From JBGPBY01 sp041481485 (GTDB lineage: Bacteria > Acidobacteriota > Terriglobia > 20CM-2-55-15), in assembly GCA_041481485.1 (NCBI GenBank), contig JBGPBY010000428.1:1-6497 (forward strand): a DNA stretch of 6,497 nt, given 5' to 3'. The notes beneath the pieces were generated by a model. It made no database searches and was not told where the DNA came from. It was given only the letters and a program-made list of their open reading frames with translations. The position numbers and the translations under genes were made by a program. Shown here piece after piece: positions 1 through 6,041 of this stretch (its first letter is position 1; every line of letters begins with the position of its first letter).

Positions 1-1
1 A

Positions 2-121
2 AGAAATCCCTCTCCCAACGGGAGAGGGTTGGGTGAGGGGTACCACACGTAAGAACCGTTACTTGCAGTACCCCTCACCGGCCGCTGTGCGGCCCCCTCT
101 CCCGTTGGGAGAGGGATTTCT
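2..121. repeat. Nested 120-bp inverted repeat (MITE/REP-like) downstream of the last gene
   Basis: The outer arms, 2-28 and 95-121, are a perfect 27-bp inverted repeat. Each arm is itself a hairpin with a 9-bp stem CCCTCTCCC/GGGAGAGGG and a 3-nt loop (stems 8-16/20-28 and 95-103/107-115). A second inverted pair of 11 bp lies inside (32-42 and 69-79), around a unique centre at 43-68. Between the outer and inner blocks the left side has 3 bp (29-31), whereas the right side has a perfect mini-hairpin GGCCGC-TGT-GCGGCC (80-94). Repeats of this CCCTCTCCC...GGTGAGGGG type are widespread in bacterial intergenic DNA. The element starts 76 bp beyond the aminotransferase stop codon, so it could end or protect the operon transcript. 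There is no clear U-tract, so intrinsic termination is only a possibility. The 76 bp between it and the gene (122-197) hold nothing recognisable. Confidence 0.9.
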
Positions 122-197
122 CGATTGCATTCCGTCACGCCTGTAACGAAAGCGATTTCGAAAGCCGTTTAGATCCGTTGGGACTTCGCTTTCATCT

Positions 198-1361
198 TCA
201 CTTCAACCTTTCAAATCGCGATTCCACAAGGTCGAAGGTTTCGTCTTTCTTCGGGAATGCGAAGCGAACCAGACCCCGACCGAGGCCAGGATCAGAAGCG
301 TAAAAGCTGGAGCCAGGCACAGTCGCGACACCGACTTCGTCGATCAACCAATAAGCAAAGGCCATATCGTCGTCACCGCGCCCCAAGTGACGGAAGTCCG
401 CCATCACATAGTAGGCGCCTTCGGGAACCGCGTATTTAAACCCGTGCTTGTCGAGAATGCCGAGCATGCGGGAACGTCGAGAAGCGTAAAAAGTCTGAAC
501 CCACTGGTAATACGAATCAGGCAAACCGATAACCGCAGCCATCGCCTCCTGCAGCGGCGTTGGAGCGCACACGGTGGTAAAGTCGTGAACCTTGCGCACC
601 GCGTCGGTCAGTTCTGCGCTCGCAATGCAATAACCCACTCGCCATCCTGTGACGGCAAAGGTCTTGCCCAGGCCGCAGATGGTGATCGTGCGATCCTGCA
701 TGCCGGGATACGTGGCGATCGGTATATGGCGATGGCCATCGAACACGAGGTGTTCGTAAATCTCATCGGTAATTGCAACGACGTCATGCTCCACGCAAAG
801 GTCCCGGATGAGCGAAAGTTCCTGCTCCGTGAACACCCGGCCAGACGGATTGTGCGGAGAATTGAAAAGCACGGCCTTGGGCTTCTGCTGAAACGCGCGC
901 GCGAGTTCTTCAGCGTCGAGGCGATAATGAGGTGGCCGCAGCGGAACCCAGATCGGAATTCCACCGGCGAACGCGATACCCGCATGATAGTTTTCGTGGG
1001 CCGGCTCCAGAACCACCACTTTCTCGCCCGGATTGACGATGCCCAACAAGGCAGCAATGACGGCTTCGGTAACTCCGCAAGTCACAGTGATATGCTTGTC
1101 GGGATCGATTTCCTGACCGTAAAACCGGCTGCTCTTTTTTGCAATCGCCGCGCGGAGACTGGGCTGGCCCCAGGTCATACCATATTGATTCCGTCCGTTT
1201 CGCATGGCCTTCTCAGCCGCGGCAAGAACTTCTTCCGGTGGTTCGAAGTCCGGAAACCCCTGCGCCAGCAGGATCGCTCCCTTGTCAAATGCATAACGCG
1301 TGATAGAGCGGATCACGGATTCCTGAAGTCGATGAAGCCTGTGAGCGGCGTAAGTTTTCAC
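198..1361 (-). CDS. Class I/II PLP-dependent aminotransferase
   Basis: A cytoplasmic fold-type I aminotransferase of 387 residues, the usual family length, which moves an amino group between an amino acid and a 2-oxo acid. Motifs in order are AQGFPDF near residue 33, NQYGMTWGQPSLR (58-70), the cofactor-contacting SPHNPSG with Asn171, TDEIYEHLVFDG with Asp199 and Tyr202, GLGKTFAVTGWRVGY with the Schiff-base Lys233 (usually SKTF, here GKTF), and the substrate-carboxylate arginine at about Arg366 (GLVRFAF). It resembles the subgroup containing kynurenine, methionine and aspartate aminotransferases; the substrate cannot be fixed. The start is GTG at 1361 with no clear Shine-Dalgarno. It is preferred because the RLQESVIR N-terminus matches relatives, although a GTG at residue 16 has AGGA just upstream. 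The gene lies 32 bp after the Dabb gene and is probably cotranscribed with it. Confidence 0.93.
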   Translation of the reverse strand: MKTYAAHRLHRLQESVIRSITRYAFDKGAILLAQGFPDFEPPEEVLAAAEKAMRNGRNQYGMTWGQPSLRAAIAKKSSRFYGQEIDPDKHITVTCGVTEAVIAALLGIVNPGEKVVVLEPAHENYHAGIAFAGGIPIWVPLRPPHYRLDAEELARAFQQKPKAVLFNSPHNPSGRVFTEQELSLIRDLCVEHDVVAITDEIYEHLVFDGHRHIPIATYPGMQDRTITICGLGKTFAVTGWRVGYCIASAELTDAVRKVHDFTTVCAPTPLQEAMAAVIGLPDSYYQWVQTFYASRRSRMLGILDKHGFKYAVPEGAYYVMADFRHLGRGDDDMAFAYWLIDEVGVATVPGSSFYASDPGLGRGLVRFAFPKKDETFDLVESRFERLK

Positions 1362-1393
1362 GGTCGTGAATATATGACGGTTCTGCCCCGCGG

Positions 1394-1681
1394 TTACTCG
1401 AAATCCACTGAAGCAACATCGGCAACAAAAGGCTGGTTAAATGACATCACTCTTTGATGTTCCGGATGTTGCTGATAACTGCGCAAAACTCCAACAGAAG
1501 CAAAGCGCATGATCAATATCAGATCCCAGCTGCGGGTATCGTGCAGAATATCCCGCCCAATTTCCAGATGTTCGATACCCTCGATGGTGGTTCGAAGAGC
1601 CAGCATTCTGCTGCAGAACTCTGCGATATGTTCATCGCTGGCACCCTTCTGGTATCTAATCAAAACGTAGTGCTGCAACAT
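1394..1681 (-). CDS. Dabb-domain (stress-responsive alpha/beta barrel) protein
   Basis: A 95-residue protein that is one complete Dabb domain with a ferredoxin-like alpha+beta fold. The family pattern is visible: an opening strand MLQHYVLIRY, a helix over about residues 16-33, the IEGIEHLEIGRDI segment, a strand WDLILIMRF (53-61), then the SYQQHPEHQRV helix (68-78) and the closing strand VASVDFE. There is no signal peptide. Dabb proteins usually form dimeric barrels. Most have no known role, while some act as cofactor-free enzymes, such as the plant polyketide cyclase olivetolic acid cyclase. The gene starts 9 bp after the stop codon of the FAD hydroxylase with no good Shine-Dalgarno, which suggests translational coupling and a linked job. 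A role in rearranging or protecting the hydroxylase product is inference. Confidence 0.88.
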   Translation of the reverse strand: MLQHYVLIRYQKGASDEHIAEFCSRMLALRTTIEGIEHLEIGRDILHDTRSWDLILIMRFASVGVLRSYQQHPEHQRVMSFNQPFVADVASVDFE

Positions 1682-1690
1682 TGAAAATTA

Positions 1691-2992
1691 CTAATGAAAT
1701 GTTGCCGAGCGAACTCTGGCACCTGCTGGAATGATGGAAGCGGCGGCATTGAGTTTTTCAGCCGCAAAGCCTGCGGCAGTTTTATAACGCAGCATGAATT
1801 CGTCACGTTCCGCCCTGGGAATGACATCATCGATGTTGTCGAACACACCGCCACATCGATCATCCAGCAGATTCAGCAAACCAAAAGGGCCGGCGCCGCG
1901 ATTGCGCAAAACCAGCTGGGATATTTCCGAGCAAAGTTGAGAATCGTAGACCTGCAGGGCTTTGGAGTTGACACCATGTTCGAGCAGGGCAGCACCGAGT
2001 ACACGTGAATCTATTATGGCCTGACTGGCGCCATTAGAACCTGTGGGGTACATCACATGTGCTGCGTCGCCCAACAGAGCGACATTGCCCTCAACCCAGG
2101 TCGGAACAGGCTCACGGTCGATCATGGGATATTCAAATACTTCCGTCGCGCCAAGCAACATGCCCGGGATGTCGATCCAGTCATAATTCCAGTGTTCGAA
2201 ATGATGCAGGAAATCCTCGTGTCTTACCTGTTTGTTCCAGTCGCCATCAGGCCAGCCGCCGGAGTTGTCCACGGTGATCTCAGCTATCCAGTTGATGTCC
2301 GCAAGACCGGTAGAAGGATCGGGAGTTGAAATGGGATAAAACACCACGCGATGACGGTGCGTACCTAAACCCACAAAGGAAGCACCGCTTCGGATCGGCT
2401 TGCCCCTGGTGACACCGCGCCACATGATCGCGCCTCCCCACTGAATGGGAGGTTGTTGCGGATACATCTGCCGACGCACCGCTGAATGCAAGCCATCGGC
2501 TGCAATCAATAGTGATCCGTCAACCTCGGAACAATCGCCGCTACGGCTCTTCAGAAGCGCAGTTACTCCCTTCCCGTCGGGCCGATTGCGGTAGCCTGTT
2601 ACCTTTACACCCGTTCGGATGGAAGTTCCGCCAAGGCGCTCCAGCGCAGCGCGGTACTGCAACATTTGAAGTCCACCCCGATGCACAGAGTATTGAGGCC
2701 ACTTGTAGCCGGCCCCCAAACCCCGCAATTCGGAATAGACGTCATTGCCGTTCAGACCAACCAGAACCCATTCCCGGGTTTGCACTCCAATCGTATCGAG
2801 CACTTCTGGACCAAATCCCAACTCATACATTTCACGCACAGCATTTGGTTGAAGATTTATACCCACGCCGAGTGGTTTGATTTCCGGAACGGATTCAAAC
2901 ACGATGCAGGGAACACCGATCTGATGCAACGTGAGCGCAACGCTCAGGCCGCCAATGCCTGAACCGGCGACCAGTACTGGAGAATTAGTCAT
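1691..2992 (-). CDS. FAD-dependent aromatic hydroxylase, PhzS-like
   Basis: A 433-residue single-component flavoprotein monooxygenase of the PHBH fold, expected to use NAD(P)H and O2 to hydroxylate an aromatic substrate. The motifs are the dinucleotide-binding GSGIGG (residues 10-15) with Glu33 at the end of the second strand (VFES), PLGVGINLQPNAV (40-52), PQYSVHRGGLQM (99-110), the DG motif AADGLHSAVRR (164-174), MWRGVT (190-195), YPMIDREPVP (288-297), and the GD motif LLGDAAHVMYPTGSNGAS (306-323). The order and wording of these blocks closely resemble the phenazine enzyme PhzS, but no phenazine genes are nearby, so the substrate is open. The ATG at 2992 follows GGAAG by 4 nt and puts the FAD motif at the normal place. 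A longer reading from GTG at 3085 would begin inside a repeat and is rejected. It is first gene of a tight three-gene group. Confidence 0.92.
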   Translation of the reverse strand: MTNSPVLVAGSGIGGLSVALTLHQIGVPCIVFESVPEIKPLGVGINLQPNAVREMYELGFGPEVLDTIGVQTREWVLVGLNGNDVYSELRGLGAGYKWPQYSVHRGGLQMLQYRAALERLGGTSIRTGVKVTGYRNRPDGKGVTALLKSRSGDCSEVDGSLLIAADGLHSAVRRQMYPQQPPIQWGGAIMWRGVTRGKPIRSGASFVGLGTHRHRVVFYPISTPDPSTGLADINWIAEITVDNSGGWPDGDWNKQVRHEDFLHHFEHWNYDWIDIPGMLLGATEVFEYPMIDREPVPTWVEGNVALLGDAAHVMYPTGSNGASQAIIDSRVLGAALLEHGVNSKALQVYDSQLCSEISQLVLRNRGAGPFGLLNLLDDRCGGVFDNIDDVIPRAERDEFMLRYKTAAGFAAEKLNAAASIIPAGARVRSATFH

Positions 2993-2996
2993 TGAA

Positions 2997-3001
2997 CTTC
3001 C
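2997..3001 (-). promoter_or_regulatory. Ribosome binding site deciding the hydroxylase start
   Basis: GGAAG on the minus strand sits 4 nt before the ATG at 2992. It supports this start over the in-frame GTG at 3085, which lies in the REP repeat and would add 31 residues before the FAD-binding motif. Confidence 0.6.
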
Positions 3002-3057
3002 GCAAAGCAAGCGATTGTACTGGTCGTCGCAGTCGGCTGCAATGTCCGTGCGCAAGA

Positions 3058-3148
3058 ACTGTAGGCGCGGTCTATGACCGCGCACGATCTCACAATTTTA
3101 AAAATAAATTGATGGAAGGGGAGCGCGGTCATAGACCGCGCCTACAGT
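3058..3148. repeat. REPIN: two inverted REP elements around an AT-rich spacer
   Basis: The 26-bp copies at 3058-3083 (plus orientation) and 3123-3148 (minus orientation) are perfect inverted repeats. Each reads ACT, then GTAG, then the 19-nt imperfect palindrome GCGCGGTCTATGACCGCGC (8-bp stem, 3-nt loop). The GTAG heads are at the outer ends. The 39-bp spacer (3084-3122) is AT-rich and contains a small inverted pair CAATTT/AAATTG (3093-3098 and 3106-3111). A GTAG head followed by a palindrome is the hallmark of REP sequences mobilised by RAYT (REP-associated tyrosine) transposases, and two inverted REPs with a short spacer are a REPIN. The pair fills the gap between the aldolase stop (3151) and the hydroxylase gene and begins 2 bp after that stop, so in RNA it could form a long hairpin that protects or ends the upstream message. 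Confidence 0.88.
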
Positions 3149-3150
3149 CG

Positions 3151-4311
3151 TTACTGATTGCCGCGGCCTCTTGGAGCCGCTGGCGTTCCCCCGCGCTGCG
3201 GATTATCAAGCCCAATCACAGGCTCTTCCTCGGATGCCGGCGGGGCATTGCCGCCTCCACGTCCCGCGGCGGGCGCCGCACCTCGCGCTGCGCCTCCACC
3301 TCCTCGCGGAGCTGTCCAGCCATCGCGTGCCGGTCCGTCCTGAATCAGGCGTGTGTCGGCACTGACGGTGTAGCCCGTACGGTACTGCTGGCCGGCGTTT
3401 CCGAAGAACTTGCCGTATTTCAAAGCGGCGTTGTGCACCTTAATAACAGCGTCCTGGTAGCGCGGATCATTTTGCGACCAACCCGAGAAGACCGACAGAT
3501 CATTGTTACCGAGAATGATCACGTCGATACCGGCGGTTGCCGCGATTTCTTCGGCATTCGCGACACCCTCCAGCGTTTCGATCATGACCACGACGAGCAT
3601 GTTGTCGTTAATCGTCGCGCGGTAGTTGATGCCCGGCCAGGCCTGCGTATAGGCTCCCCCTCCAGAACTTCTTCGTCCGGTGGGAGGATACCGCGCGAAT
3701 CGGGCCGCATCGCGCGCTTCAAGCGCGTCATCGACAGTCGGCACGATGATGCCGACGGCGCCAAGGTCTGTTGCCTTCTGCATATTCGCTTCCAGCGCGT
3801 CCGGCATTCGGATGAACGGAGCCCCACCTTCGACGCCAGGACATGCAACGACCATCCGACGTACCTCATCCCATGACATGGTGCTGTGCTGCATTTCGAA
3901 CCAGATGAAATCCACGTGCTTGCGGGCCTCGCAGTAAAGGTCCGGATTGAAAGAGGAAATCGTGAGGCTGGAAACCATCTTATCCTGAAGCAGAAGCTCC
4001 TTCGCTTTGTTGTAGAGTGGCCGCGGCGTAGCGGGACTCATCAACGCCTTTACCTGCCATCCCCAACCGCGAGCATCGGGTTTGTCGGGCAACATCGACC
4101 CGCCGATCAGCCCGCCGTTGCCGGCGTTCGGTGTGGCAGAAGTAATTGCTGCGGCGTTCGCCGCGGCTCCCCCACCGCCACCGCCGCCACGACCTCCGCC
4201 CTGACCGCCGCCCTGACCGCGCCCACCGGCCGCGGGGGCCTGTGCGGCCAGTAAAACCGCTCCGGAAACAACTGCCAAACAGGCAGCTAAATACATAAAG
4301 AATGACTTCAT
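3151..4311 (-). CDS. Exported HpcH/HpaI-family aldolase with Gly-rich tails
   Basis: A 386-residue protein with three parts. Residues 1 to about 25 form a signal peptide (MKSFF, then a hydrophobic core ending LLAAQAPA). Residues 28-50 are a Gly/Gln/Arg tract. Residues from about 95 to 325 are a HpcH/HpaI aldolase/citrate-lyase TIM barrel, and 333-386 is a Gly/Ala/Pro-rich tail. Family members are metal-dependent class II aldolases that cleave 4-hydroxy-2-oxo acids to pyruvate and an aldehyde. Expected active-site residues are His142 (EMQHS), Arg168 (FIRMP), and metal ligands Glu245 (MIETLEG) and Asp271 (GNNDLS). RYPPTGRRS (207-215) is also typical. Compared with the E. coli motif DGEH, this protein has EMQH. 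Export is unusual for this normally cytoplasmic family. The start has GGGG 5 nt upstream. It follows the propeller gene by 61 bp. Substrate unknown. Confidence 0.88.
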   Translation of the reverse strand: MKSFFMYLAACLAVVSGAVLLAAQAPAAGGRGQGGGQGGGRGGGGGGGAAANAAAITSATPNAGNGGLIGGSMLPDKPDARGWGWQVKALMSPATPRPLYNKAKELLLQDKMVSSLTISSFNPDLYCEARKHVDFIWFEMQHSTMSWDEVRRMVVACPGVEGGAPFIRMPDALEANMQKATDLGAVGIIVPTVDDALEARDAARFARYPPTGRRSSGGGAYTQAWPGINYRATINDNMLVVVMIETLEGVANAEEIAATAGIDVIILGNNDLSVFSGWSQNDPRYQDAVIKVHNAALKYGKFFGNAGQQYRTGYTVSADTRLIQDGPARDGWTAPRGGGGAARGAAPAAGRGGGNAPPASEEEPVIGLDNPQRGGTPAAPRGRGNQ

Positions 4312-4372
4312 CTTGTCCCCTTTTCCGCGGCGCTACAGCACCGCATTAGAAAGTCACGTTAGCAAGGCGCCG

Positions 4373-5953
4373 CTACCTTGCTCCGTTCGGTACGCCGAAT
4401 GAGTACACTCGCGAATGCGTGGTTGTAAAATACACGCGTCCTCTTGAAACCGCGAGTCCGCTGTAGTGCGTCCAGTCATCTACGATACTTCCGCTGTCAT
4501 ACAGCTGTTTGCCGGTAGCTGCGTCGAAGGCACGCAGAGATGCATGTCCCGTGAATGCCGCCCGCTCCCGGTTTGTCGAGCCAGTGCCGCCTTGCCGGGG
4601 GTTTTCACCCGTGGAAATCGCGAATACGACGCCATTGGCGACTACCGGAGGATCCGGCACGGACATGGATTCGGAAATCCACAATGGAATCAACGATGGC
4701 TTTTCGTCTTCCACTCCCAGCTGGAACGCCATGATGCTTCCGCTCTCCTGCATTCCATAAATGTTTTTGAATTTCGGGAGAGGTTTAGTGGGCGGCCCCC
4801 AGATCGGAACGTACAACCACCGTTGTCCGTCGGTATCTTCCCACGTCGCCATGCCTCCCCAAACTCCGCGGCCGTACAGCAGCACTTCGTCGTTGGCGTA
4901 ATGTTGCGAAACGAAAAGCGGTGTTTGATGATCGGCGCTGCCGAGCGATTTCCCGTCGAGCAGGTACATGACGCCTTCCTTGGCAATACCGGCCACGAGT
5001 TCCCAATTCTTGAATTGGAATACAAGCGGGCTGGAAGCGCCAAGATCCAGATCCTTATCATTCAGGTATTCCCAGTTTTTCGGAGTGTAGTAGTCGACTA
5101 CATCCAATGTCTTCGGATTGAAGATCATGAAGGTTTCGCCGAACAGGTTCTTCGCTGGATCGAAGGGACCATCCGCCGTCATCACATAGATGCCCCGCGG
5201 GCCGAGTGTAGTCCCGCCACGTCCCCACGCGCCGTTTGGCCGACCGGTGCTGGTGTTGAATTTCTTTTTCGGATGCGCCGGATCCTTCACATCCATTGCA
5301 GCCATTTCGGCTGCTGGAGTGGGACTTCCGGTCACTCCGCCGCAGCCACGGCCGAACGTGGTGAAGACGACTCCATCAATGAGATTCAGGCTCCAGTCGC
5401 GAACAAATGGAGTGACGAAATCTGTCGGCGGCATGCGATCGGATCCATCTGTCAAACTGAGGCCGCGCAGTTTGCCATCGCTGGTCAACACATAGATGAT
5501 TCCGGCCGTTTTGTCGATTACCGGTGTGGCGTTCTGCGTGTTCGGACAACTCACACTGGCGTTTTGCCTGGGCTTCAATGTATTGGGAAACTTCTTTTCC
5601 CAAACCACAGCTCCGGAAACTTCATCAAGTGCATAGACGATGTCCCCACTGCCGACAACGTAAATCAGGGTCTTCACACCTTGCGGGGTAGTAATGCCCT
5701 CAGCAACGAGCGGCGCGGTGACTGCTGAAAACACCACGTCGTTGGACGGATTATCGAGCTGAGCCATCCACTTCAACTCCATCTTCGAAACGTTATCTTT
5801 GGAAAGGATGGTTTCTGTCTTCGCCCAGCCATAACGCTCCGGCCCTCCACCCCAGGTGAGCCAGTCATGAGACACAATTCCAGTCTGCGCTGCGCAAAGT
5901 ATGGGAAGGAGCACGAGAAGCAAGAGTGAACATTTCTTCCAGATCGCTGCCAT
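4373..5953 (-). CDS. Secreted PQQ-type beta-propeller protein
   Basis: A 526-residue protein with an N-terminal signal peptide (charged IWKK, hydrophobic SLLLLVLLPIL, probable cleavage near CAAQ at 20-23). The rest reads as a quinoprotein-like beta-propeller with degenerate blade repeats: DIVYALDEVSGAVVWEKKF (104-122), IIYVLTSDGKLRGLSLTDG (152-170), LVAGIAKEGVMYLLDGKSL (319-337), ASLRAFDAATGKQLYDSG (471-488) and a last strand RVYSFGVP. The start DWLTWGGGPERYGWA (30-44) matches the opening of PQQ-dehydrogenase-like proteins. The adjacent Cys-Cys pair of true PQQ alcohol dehydrogenases is absent and there is no heme CXXCH motif, so it is more likely a binding or scaffold propeller than a classical dehydrogenase. 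Its location should be periplasmic or extracellular. The ATG at 5953 is preferred to the adjacent TTG at 5956 because of GAGG spacing. Confidence 0.87.
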   Translation of the reverse strand: MAAIWKKCSLLLLVLLPILCAAQTGIVSHDWLTWGGGPERYGWAKTETILSKDNVSKMELKWMAQLDNPSNDVVFSAVTAPLVAEGITTPQGVKTLIYVVGSGDIVYALDEVSGAVVWEKKFPNTLKPRQNASVSCPNTQNATPVIDKTAGIIYVLTSDGKLRGLSLTDGSDRMPPTDFVTPFVRDWSLNLIDGVVFTTFGRGCGGVTGSPTPAAEMAAMDVKDPAHPKKKFNTSTGRPNGAWGRGGTTLGPRGIYVMTADGPFDPAKNLFGETFMIFNPKTLDVVDYYTPKNWEYLNDKDLDLGASSPLVFQFKNWELVAGIAKEGVMYLLDGKSLGSADHQTPLFVSQHYANDEVLLYGRGVWGGMATWEDTDGQRWLYVPIWGPPTKPLPKFKNIYGMQESGSIMAFQLGVEDEKPSLIPLWISESMSVPDPPVVANGVVFAISTGENPRQGGTGSTNRERAAFTGHASLRAFDAATGKQLYDSGSIVDDWTHYSGLAVSRGRVYFTTTHSRVYSFGVPNGAR

Positions 5954-5960
5954 CAATAGA

Positions 5961-5964
5961 CCTC
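5961..5964 (-). promoter_or_regulatory. Ribosome binding site of the propeller gene
   Basis: GAGG on the minus strand lies 7 nt before ATG (5953) but only 4 nt before the neighbouring TTG (5956). This favours the ATG and a 526-residue product. Confidence 0.55.
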
Positions 5965-5994
5965 AATTCTTCGTGAAGACCGACTCTGGATCGC

Positions 5995-6020
5995 GCGCGG
6001 TCATAGACCGCGCCTACAGT
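5995..6020 (-). repeat. Single REP element between the ABM-like and propeller genes
   Basis: These 26 bp are identical to the right half of the REPIN at 3123-3148: on the minus strand ACT, the GTAG head (6017-6014), then the 19-nt palindrome. No inverted partner lies nearby, so it is a REP singlet. It sits 21 bp after the stop of the small ABM-like gene and 41 bp before the propeller ATG. In RNA the 8-bp stem would form between the two reading frames. There is no T-run, so it is not a standard intrinsic terminator; mRNA protection or weak attenuation is possible. Confidence 0.85.
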
Positions 6021-6041
6021 GCGCGCCAGTCGCGTTGGATC

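Noticed and set aside
147..160. Hairpin CGAAA-GCGA-TTTCG as a terminator after the aminotransferase
   Set aside because: The stem is only 5 bp with three A-T pairs and no T-run follows; it is too weak to call.
387..1457. Long plus-strand open frame opposite the aminotransferase
   Set aside because: It runs antisense to a gene with clear PLP-enzyme motifs, has no recognisable domain and is His/Arg-rich in the manner of a shadow frame.
2993..3085. 31-residue N-terminal extension of the FAD hydroxylase
   Set aside because: It starts inside a mobile repeat, and the ATG at 2992 has a ribosome binding site and places the FAD motif normally.
3084..3122. Promoter for the hydroxylase operon in the AT-rich REPIN spacer
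   Set aside because: A TAAAAT (minus strand, 3095-3100) could serve as a -10 box, but no -35-like hexamer lies at 16-18 bp, so it is not supported.
2992..3876. Plus-strand open frame starting at TTG and running into the aldolase locus
   Set aside because: It begins in the REP pair, reads the repeat as GHRPRLQ, and is antisense to the well-supported aldolase.
4327..4373. 7-bp inverted repeat GCGGCGC/GCGCCGC as a terminator between the propeller and aldolase genes
   Set aside because: The loop is 33 nt, the stem overlaps the propeller stop codon, and there is no T-run; a short GC match of this size is expected by chance.
4466..5728. Long plus-strand open frame (420 codons) opposite the propeller gene
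   Set aside because: The minus-strand frame has a signal peptide, a ribosome binding site and blade repeats; the plus frame has no family features.
5891..5953. Lipoprotein signal on the propeller protein
   Set aside because: The residue before the cysteine is Leu (LPILC), which does not fit the lipobox; an ordinary cleavable signal is more likely.
3058..6020. CRISPR array
   Set aside because: The repeats are palindromic, occur in inverted orientation, are spaced kilobases apart apart from one pair, and have no regular spacers.
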